Under the pieces are notes generated by a model. It saw only the letters and a list, made by a program, of their open reading frames with translations, had not been told where the DNA came from and searched no databases. From a virus, in IMG/VR virus record IMGVR_UViG_3300025073_000050, positions 1 through 64,000 of that record: a DNA stretch of 64,000 bases; one strand, 5' to 3'. The translations under genes and the position numbers were made by a program. Below, in pieces: positions 42,401 to 47,700 of the stretch (positions are counted from its first letter, which is position 1; each line of letters begins with the position of its first letter).

Positions 42401-43566
42401 TAAACTTCATAGAAGGAAAAAGAAAGTCAGAGTCAAAGTGGATAGTAAGAGCAAAAAAGAAACCAGTATTTTCAGTTAACCTAAAACAAGCGTTTGATAC
42501 AGATAGTTGGAGTAAAAACTGGAAGTTCTTTAGTTCAAAAGAGTATGGAAAAGAGTTGCGGGAAGCAATAAAGGAGAAAGGTATTAAGCGAACAATAGTT
42601 GAAGAGTTTCCAGCAGGGGTAACTAGATTAAGTCAAGTTGAACTTCCCCCAGAAACGCCAACTACTCAACCAGTTGGACAGGCCCCTCAAGCTGTTTTAC
42701 CGCCACAGTCTCAGCAACAGATTTTGGAAGGGCCAAAAGCAAAAGGGTCATTCGTGAAATTCTTAACAAATATGACAGCTCCGTTGATTGCATTAGATAC
42801 TCCAGTATTTGATGTAGATAGTATTACGACAGAGTTAACCTCAACTTTTGGTGATGAAGCAGCAACTAATCAGTTTAAAGGTGAACTAGAAGCAAAGGTT
42901 CAAAGCTTAAAAGAACCAAAAGAGGGAGTGCCGGCTCAACCAATAACTACTGCAAAGAGTATTAAAGCGCTTAAGAAAGCGTTATTTGAAGAGTTCCAAA
43001 AGGTAAAGCCAACTATAAGTGAAGATGAAGTATGGTTAATTTATAGTGCTGGAGACTCTGAATTTAAGAGAGAACTTTTAAAAGGTGGAGAAAGAATAAC
43101 GGCTCTAAAGGGGGAACTCAATAAAGAAATTAGTGCTCATAAGAGAACTCAAGCATCTTTAGAAAACCTTTTAGAGGAGAGAAGCCTTAGATTTAAAGCT
43201 CGTAAAGCAGTTGAGTTAGTAGATAGAGAAATTATTGTCGGGTTAGTTGATACAAAAGAAACTTTAATGGCAAAAGGCGAAAAAGATGAAAGAGTAGCAA
43301 CAAAGACAGCAAAAGAAATCTACGAGCATGAAGTAGATGAGTTAGTAGCTATGGACGATAAAACGTTTAATAGTTTTACTAAGAAAGTAGAAGCAATGTT
43401 AAAAGAAACAAAAATGACAAAAAGAGCTTCAATAGGAAAAGTAATAGGGTCATTAGTAGATGCAACAACTGATGATGAACCTAGAGCAAGTATAGAAGGA
43501 AGCAAAAGTACAACTCTTGAGACCGTATGGTCAAGGCCACCTATAGTAAATGAGAATGAGAAATAA
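39415..43566 (+). CDS. Prohead protease-scaffold fusion interrupted by an intein (1383 aa precursor)
   Basis: The N-terminal 200 extein residues look like an H/S prohead protease of the HK97/herpes assemblin type: NHDEKSVVGHIEDV with His112, and LINEVSMGC with Ser160, then a zinc cluster CSKCKHIAHDEQEW with CDHLKYH. The rest is a long acidic, Lys/Glu-rich, coiled-coil scaffold. The N-terminus MFYRTAQ ends in the Ala-Gln motif, suggesting self-cleavage. The spliced product is 1043 residues. Placement between portal and capsid genes fits. A strong internal start at 41149 suggests that the scaffold is also made alone. Confidence 0.75.
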   Translation: MFYRTAQLKIKDKDLYLCGKDETKVCNCCGTQSCSFRQAAKRLIAVDPNFLYVIVSGLHGDSPNENGDYFEWDKNHFDWEKEVFGYEGELLNKRNGAYVYETWRGKPNLTNHDEKSVVGHIEDVFHILEEKSIDKLLAVNRRTQPLLVGDIEKGLINEVSMGCLVASSICSKCKHIAHDEQEWCFLPGTKVLMADYTLKNIETVCEGEHVITHKGNKKKVLKPMSRSYEGEILVITSVGDSGKYPLRLTPNHEIFTLQSNGSIGSGTVGFILAKEIQINNELLVPVVREQKTNLEVTEEESRLLGYYVSEGSIGNKNYKTTRQLSFSFNKSEAAYVTEVASLCTKLFNRQICVYENPKSSGVEIRTSVPLNVASKLQYIGGEYAKQKQLVGEFVEQPLDIVKAFLDTYNNGDGWKNAKGFSFETASEQLAYQLVILGRRFGGSVYWNKLPNTHSPTNPVKDLTIYRVNIKPLINVVRYLSYDGIGYFKRLVRDIKSERYSGLVYNLEVEDDNSYIANDVAVHNCDHLKYHKGRLDDEGSKIYEINKGVVGQECSWITMGQAADPKATKKKIVAEKEEEMSTFKINPIAGKRSVEAGVSSETSVPAGGIKNAIAYESDMSRFTGMKKEKGMAGVSPEMQTKLALLAKIPVDKLIGLVDDKDVKEILAQTMTSSTVAEEKETIATEIEKLEKEIVKPVVAESLGNVKEEIAKRKEILAGLYKKEEAMKGTNAVRRISAEIIRLEDEVTELEKQEPAVATKGRTMNSFRDVDVSKIDEFKRLYDWDQFDDLWQKAVEKALTIIDEKDYKVFQEVLQDIPTSAAEDITTPNALARYLFNYVERYKRTPLLEEASMDINALAKMIKETVRAEMKSLKAQFGEEKDKDKDLTELPEPALEKPKVDKKEIPKETKDEPSDESLELEDKKEEKPATPKKELQKDLEEGANIESGKAKEIVTDIEKIVKDEVKKTKLSKPEEKEVVEMEPKEETEEPLMDEDLDLNFIEGKRKSESKWIVRAKKKPVFSVNLKQAFDTDSWSKNWKFFSSKEYGKELREAIKEKGIKRTIVEEFPAGVTRLSQVELPPETPTTQPVGQAPQAVLPPQSQQQILEGPKAKGSFVKFLTNMTAPLIALDTPVFDVDSITTELTSTFGDEAATNQFKGELEAKVQSLKEPKEGVPAQPITTAKSIKALKKALFEEFQKVKPTISEDEVWLIYSAGDSEFKRELLKGGERITALKGELNKEISAHKRTQASLENLLEERSLRFKARKAVELVDREIIVGLVDTKETLMAKGEKDERVATKTAKEIYEHEVDELVAMDDKTFNSFTKKVEAMLKETKMTKRASIGKVIGSLVDATTDDEPRASIEGSKSTTLETVWSRPPIVNENEK
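39964..40983 (+). mobile_element. Intein in the prohead protease (340 aa)
   Basis: It begins at Cys184 (CFLPGTKVLM, block A), has block B with PLRLTPNHEIF and ends in LVYNLEVEDDNSYIANDVAV followed by HN, with Cys as +1 residue. LLGYYVSEGSIG and VKAFLDTYNNGDG are LAGLIDADG-type helices; the second has lost one acidic position, so nuclease activity is uncertain. It is inserted exactly before a Cys that should bind zinc in the mature protease, so the zinc site forms only after splicing. Confidence 0.9.
41149..43566 (+). CDS. Nested scaffold protein from an internal start (805 aa)
   Basis: An in-frame ATG at 41149 has AAGGAGG at 41137-41143, as good as any gene start in the window, and directly follows the protease domain. 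The product would be the free scaffold, as for lambda Nu3 inside gene C. A further in-frame ATG at 41965 also has GAGGAGG (41953-41959) inside a small palindrome. The protein is acidic and coiled-coil, suited to a core removed during maturation. Confidence 0.6.
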   Translation: MSTFKINPIAGKRSVEAGVSSETSVPAGGIKNAIAYESDMSRFTGMKKEKGMAGVSPEMQTKLALLAKIPVDKLIGLVDDKDVKEILAQTMTSSTVAEEKETIATEIEKLEKEIVKPVVAESLGNVKEEIAKRKEILAGLYKKEEAMKGTNAVRRISAEIIRLEDEVTELEKQEPAVATKGRTMNSFRDVDVSKIDEFKRLYDWDQFDDLWQKAVEKALTIIDEKDYKVFQEVLQDIPTSAAEDITTPNALARYLFNYVERYKRTPLLEEASMDINALAKMIKETVRAEMKSLKAQFGEEKDKDKDLTELPEPALEKPKVDKKEIPKETKDEPSDESLELEDKKEEKPATPKKELQKDLEEGANIESGKAKEIVTDIEKIVKDEVKKTKLSKPEEKEVVEMEPKEETEEPLMDEDLDLNFIEGKRKSESKWIVRAKKKPVFSVNLKQAFDTDSWSKNWKFFSSKEYGKELREAIKEKGIKRTIVEEFPAGVTRLSQVELPPETPTTQPVGQAPQAVLPPQSQQQILEGPKAKGSFVKFLTNMTAPLIALDTPVFDVDSITTELTSTFGDEAATNQFKGELEAKVQSLKEPKEGVPAQPITTAKSIKALKKALFEEFQKVKPTISEDEVWLIYSAGDSEFKRELLKGGERITALKGELNKEISAHKRTQASLENLLEERSLRFKARKAVELVDREIIVGLVDTKETLMAKGEKDERVATKTAKEIYEHEVDELVAMDDKTFNSFTKKVEAMLKETKMTKRASIGKVIGSLVDATTDDEPRASIEGSKSTTLETVWSRPPIVNENEK

Positions 43567-43575
43567 GGAGGAAAA

Positions 43576-44085
43576 ATGAAAAGAATTAAATGGTTATTAG
43601 TAATAGTACTAGGAATGTTAATTGGACTGGTAATAGTAACAAATGTTACAGCGGGTGACAATACAGCATTTAGAAAGTATATCAATAATGAGTTATCTAT
43701 TGGTATAGATAAAGGGTCACCTGTTTCTGTTTATGACATTAAGAAAACAGAAGTAAAAGTTGGTTATTCAATTCCGTTGATATTGTATGAGTTTTCAGAC
43801 AGTAACGCGTTACTTGCACCATATGATGTTTCTTTAGATGGCGGTATAGTAGGAGACCTAAATGGTATAGACCCTATTTTAGGTCCTGGATCTAACGTTC
43901 CTAAAGTATTTGCTCAGTGGGTTATAGATCACTCTATTAATAAAGTGTTAAGTAACGATATAACTATTCCAGAAATCGTAAAAATAGGTATAGTAGGAAG
44001 AGCAGATACTCAACGGTTATGGAATGAAAAAGAGTTAGCTATTAGTCCTGGTATCGAAGCAGGTGTAAATTTTAAGTTTAACTAG
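43576..44085 (+). CDS. Exported or membrane-anchored protein (169 aa)
   Basis: AAGGAGG precedes the ATG. The N-terminus is a signal or anchor helix (WLLVIVLGMLIGLVIVTNVTA), followed by a soluble beta-rich domain. It is unusual to find an exported protein between scaffold and capsid genes; it may act in the host envelope, for example as superinfection exclusion, or be an anchored virion part. Family not recognised. Confidence 0.6.
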   Translation: MKRIKWLLVIVLGMLIGLVIVTNVTAGDNTAFRKYINNELSIGIDKGSPVSVYDIKKTEVKVGYSIPLILYEFSDSNALLAPYDVSLDGGIVGDLNGIDPILGPGSNVPKVFAQWVIDHSINKVLSNDITIPEIVKIGIVGRADTQRLWNEKELAISPGIEAGVNFKFN

Positions 44086-44231
44086 CTTCAAATTTAATTA
44101 AATAGGTAGGTGATAAATTTTACATGGCAAATAAGAAAAAGAAAAAGGGTAAGTAACAAGAATCAAAAACAGGGAAGGTGATAGGATGAAAAGTCAAAAC
44201 TATATTATAAACAAGGAGGTGAAATAACAAT

Positions 44232-44690
44232 ATGGCAATAATGAAAATATTGCATGGTGGTAGAATACGAATGGCATTTGATGTTCCTGCAGACCCAACA
44301 AGTGGTACAACTCGTGCTGCTGCTGAATTTTGGACCAAGGGTGATGTAGGCCAACTTCAGACTGATGGGATAGTAAAATCAGCTACAGCTGTGAATGGCG
44401 CAGTATTTGGACCTCTTTATGAGACTCGTACTGAGGACGTAAATCCAGGACTATTAACAGATGAGTGCGCTGGAAGCGGAAAGGTAACTATGATATTAGA
44501 CCCGGCTGTTGTTGAGACAGATCAGTATGCTTCTGGACTGAAGAACTGGGAAGAGAATCAGAGTGTATATACCAATACAAGTGGAAAATTGACCAACGTT
44601 GATGGTGGTTCAGCTACTAAACTTGGTATGTGCTTAACACCAATACAATCTGACGGAACATTTAAATATTTGTTTAGTCCACAATATTAA
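44232..44690 (+). CDS. Candidate capsid decoration protein (152 aa)
   Basis: AAGGAGGTGA precedes the ATG. The sequence is beta-rich, Thr/Gly-rich and lacks Lys-rich linkers (FDVPADPTSGTTRAAAEFW, VFGPLYETRTEDVNPGLLT). It lies directly before the capsid gene, the usual position of lambda gpD-like cement proteins. Between 44085 and 44232 only two tiny frames (10 and 13 codons) are seen. Confidence 0.6.
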   Translation: MAIMKILHGGRIRMAFDVPADPTSGTTRAAAEFWTKGDVGQLQTDGIVKSATAVNGAVFGPLYETRTEDVNPGLLTDECAGSGKVTMILDPAVVETDQYASGLKNWEENQSVYTNTSGKLTNVDGGSATKLGMCLTPIQSDGTFKYLFSPQY

Positions 44691-44766
44691 AATATAAGAG
44701 AGAAAGGCCTATTCTTTAGCCAAAAAGTAAAGAAAAGTAAAAAGTTAAATATAGGAGGTGAAATGT

Positions 44767-47700
44767 ATGGAAAGAACCGAAGCACAGAAAGAGTACGCAG
44801 TGGCAGCTGCACTTCGAACTGCGTCGGGTCGGAATGAAATTGGTCAAACTATGTTGGAGCCTTTTAAGGAGGGCAGAGATTACGTAGGAATGGGTCGTAA
44901 GTGTTTCTACGTGGATAAACTCCCAACAGCAGCACCGATTCGTACAGAGTCGCACTTAAGTAGTAGTAAGTGAAAAATTTGGCTATATGCTGGAAACTCT
45001 TTAGAACCTTAAATACAAAACAGTAACTTGGAAAAGTAGACTGAAAGTGAAAATTTTAAGGATTAGACAATCAGCAGGGAAGTTTAAGAGAACCTTAAAC
45101 CCCTCAGAGACTACACGCCAAACTAAAAGTTATGGATGAAATAAAACTAAAAAATACATTGCAAGAATACCATTTATTTAAAGGGGTATTTGATAGCCTC
45201 TTTAAACGATTACTGGCAAACTGGGATAGATTGGAACTAAATTGGATACGAAACGAGATAACCATCCTTTCTAGACTGTTTGCAGAATCCAAAAAATGTT
45301 TAGAGGGTATAGATATTGAAACCACTCTGGAACAGAAAAAGTTAATCAATTTAGGCACTTTAAAAAAGAAATGGGAAAAACAATTTAGACACCCTTGGGA
45401 AAAATTTTTAGAAAAATGGCGCCCAAAACTTTTTAGATGATATAGTCCGAGCATGTATAGCGATATACAGAAGCAAACAGAAATGATTTGCTCTTAACTA
45501 AAAAAGTTAAAGTAACAGAACTGGTGGTATGACAAGGACCCGCAGTTTAGTGCAGTAGTGATTAGCCAAAGAGGTAGTGTTCCATACGAGCGGATTGAAG
45601 GAACCAGGGTGGAACTCGAACCGATTCCAATAGCGGTTTGGGTGAAGATCCCGGTTTTAGAGATAGCAGTTCGTAGGTTCAATATTCTTGACCGTGAAAA
45701 ATCTCACTTAATGTTTGCGGTCAAAAAACTTAACCATATGCTGGAACAACCGAGTATTCAACTTAGCCAAAGAGCAAAATTAAGTTGATGCGGTCAATCA
45801 GCAGGAAAGGATGGCAAAAATGGCAAAAAGATCGTTCAAATTTGAGGCTTGGACTCCTGAATTAGCTTACGTGATAGGAGCTTATTTAGGCGATGGGTGG
45901 TTGGATTTAAACCAAAGATATGGATTTGGAATAGGATCTATTGATAAAGAATTCATTGAAAAGGTTAAATCATGTTTAACTACTTTCATCAAAGGCAATT
46001 TAAATGAGATTAAGCAGTCAGAATGGAATAAGCAACAGTCTTTTAAAAATAACACAGTTTGGAAGTTGACCTTTACTTGTAAAGACTTTGTTATTTGGTT
46101 AAAGGATTCTTGTAGTGGCAAAGAGCATGTTCCTATAAATTTTCCTAAAGATAATATACTAATTACTACAGAGTTAATCAATGGTTTTATGGATGCAGAG
46201 GGGTACATTAGTATGAATAGAAATAGGTATGGAAAGTTACGTTTTCAAATAGGAGTGTGTTGTTGTGATTCTTGCATATTTGGTATTATTGACTTATGTA
46301 GTCAATTAAATCTGTTACCTTGGAAGTGTTACAAACATATTACCAAGAGTGGTAGAGTATCGAATGACTTTAGATTTCACGTTAATCAAATTGCCAAAAG
46401 TCCTATAAATTTTTCAATAGAAAGAAAGCAGAAACGGTTAGTAGTGCTTAGGAAGGCCATCTTCCTCAACGACTTTACGTTAAGTGATAAAGATTTAGAA
46501 TCTTTATCAATGATAAAGTCTGGTCTTATTGGCGACGATAAGAGACGATTAGAAATAAGTCGTCCATTATATGCTGGGCAAGGATATAAGTTTACGTCTT
46601 CTACAGGTAAAGAAGCAGTAAAAATTCAGAAAGAAAAAGGGTTGCTTAAATCTTTTAATGACTTTGATAGATGTAATGCAGCTCAACGTAGAATGGAACT
46701 TGGACAAATAAAGAAGAGTAAATTACTTCCTAGCTAAATATAGTGTAACAAGTAACAGAACAGGTGAGAGCGCGCGCGGAAATGGCTGAGGCAGAAGATA
46801 CAAAGATTCTGTCAGCTATTAGCACCGCAACGACTACAGCAACCGGTCGGAATACTACGCAAACAAGTACTGGTGGTTTAACAAGAAATTGTTTAGGCGG
46901 CTTGTTTGCAGAAATTGAACAACATGACGCTCCAGTGGCTAACATCATAATGCATCCGATTAACTATAAAGACATTCGCGCATGGGCAAAGGATAACCAA
47001 AAAATTTGTCCTTTTAAAACTTAGCTATATGCAAAGACGCCCTAACAAGGGTAATTTGCAGGGAAGACTCACACAAAATGGATAAAAGAATAATAGCAAA
47101 TAGAAAAAGAATAAAGAAAACTTACGAGGAACTATATGGTATAGAAAGAGCTTTACAGATTAAAGCAAAACAATCAAAAGCTCAGAAAGGTGTTCCCGAT
47201 GGGCCACAGTCAGCAGAAACTATAAGGAAAAAGCGTTTAATTATGAAGAAATCTGCTAAAAGAGGTTCTGAACACTATAGATACAATTACCATTATACAA
47301 CAGATGAAAAGAAACAGCTTTCTCAAAGATCTACATTTGGATTGTTGAAGTACTACTCAAAAAATTCGGGTAGTCGAATAACGGGTGGGCATTGGAGTAA
47401 GGATGGAAGACGGGTAGACCTTGACAACCAATATTTCAGAAGTACTTGGGAAGCTAACGTAGCTAGACTGTTAAACTTTTTAAAAGTCTTTTGGATTTAT
47501 GAACCTGGAAGGTTTTCTTTATACGATGAGAATGACGATTTAATTTGCACATACAAACCAGATTTCTTTTTACCAGGGTGTAAGGTATACCTTGAAGTAA
47601 CGGGCCGAACTTTTGGTAACAAGTTAAGAAAACTAGACTTGTTTAGTAAAAAGTATAATTTGGTTGTTATTGATCAAGGAATGTATGTTTACTTAAAAGA

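Noticed and set aside
41919-42410. 163-codon - strand frame, Ser/Phe-rich
   Set aside because: Shadow of the acidic scaffold coding region; composition unlike a real protein.
44124-44230. Two tiny ATG frames (10 and 13 codons) before the decoration gene
   Set aside because: Too short to support; may be leader peptides but no evidence.
44758-44973. Stand-alone 71-residue protein at the start of the capsid gene
   Set aside because: Its last residues come from intron 1; the frame is exon 1 of the capsid gene.
45558-45788. Stand-alone 76-residue protein
   Set aside because: It is exon 2 of the capsid gene running into intron 2; no own ribosome site.
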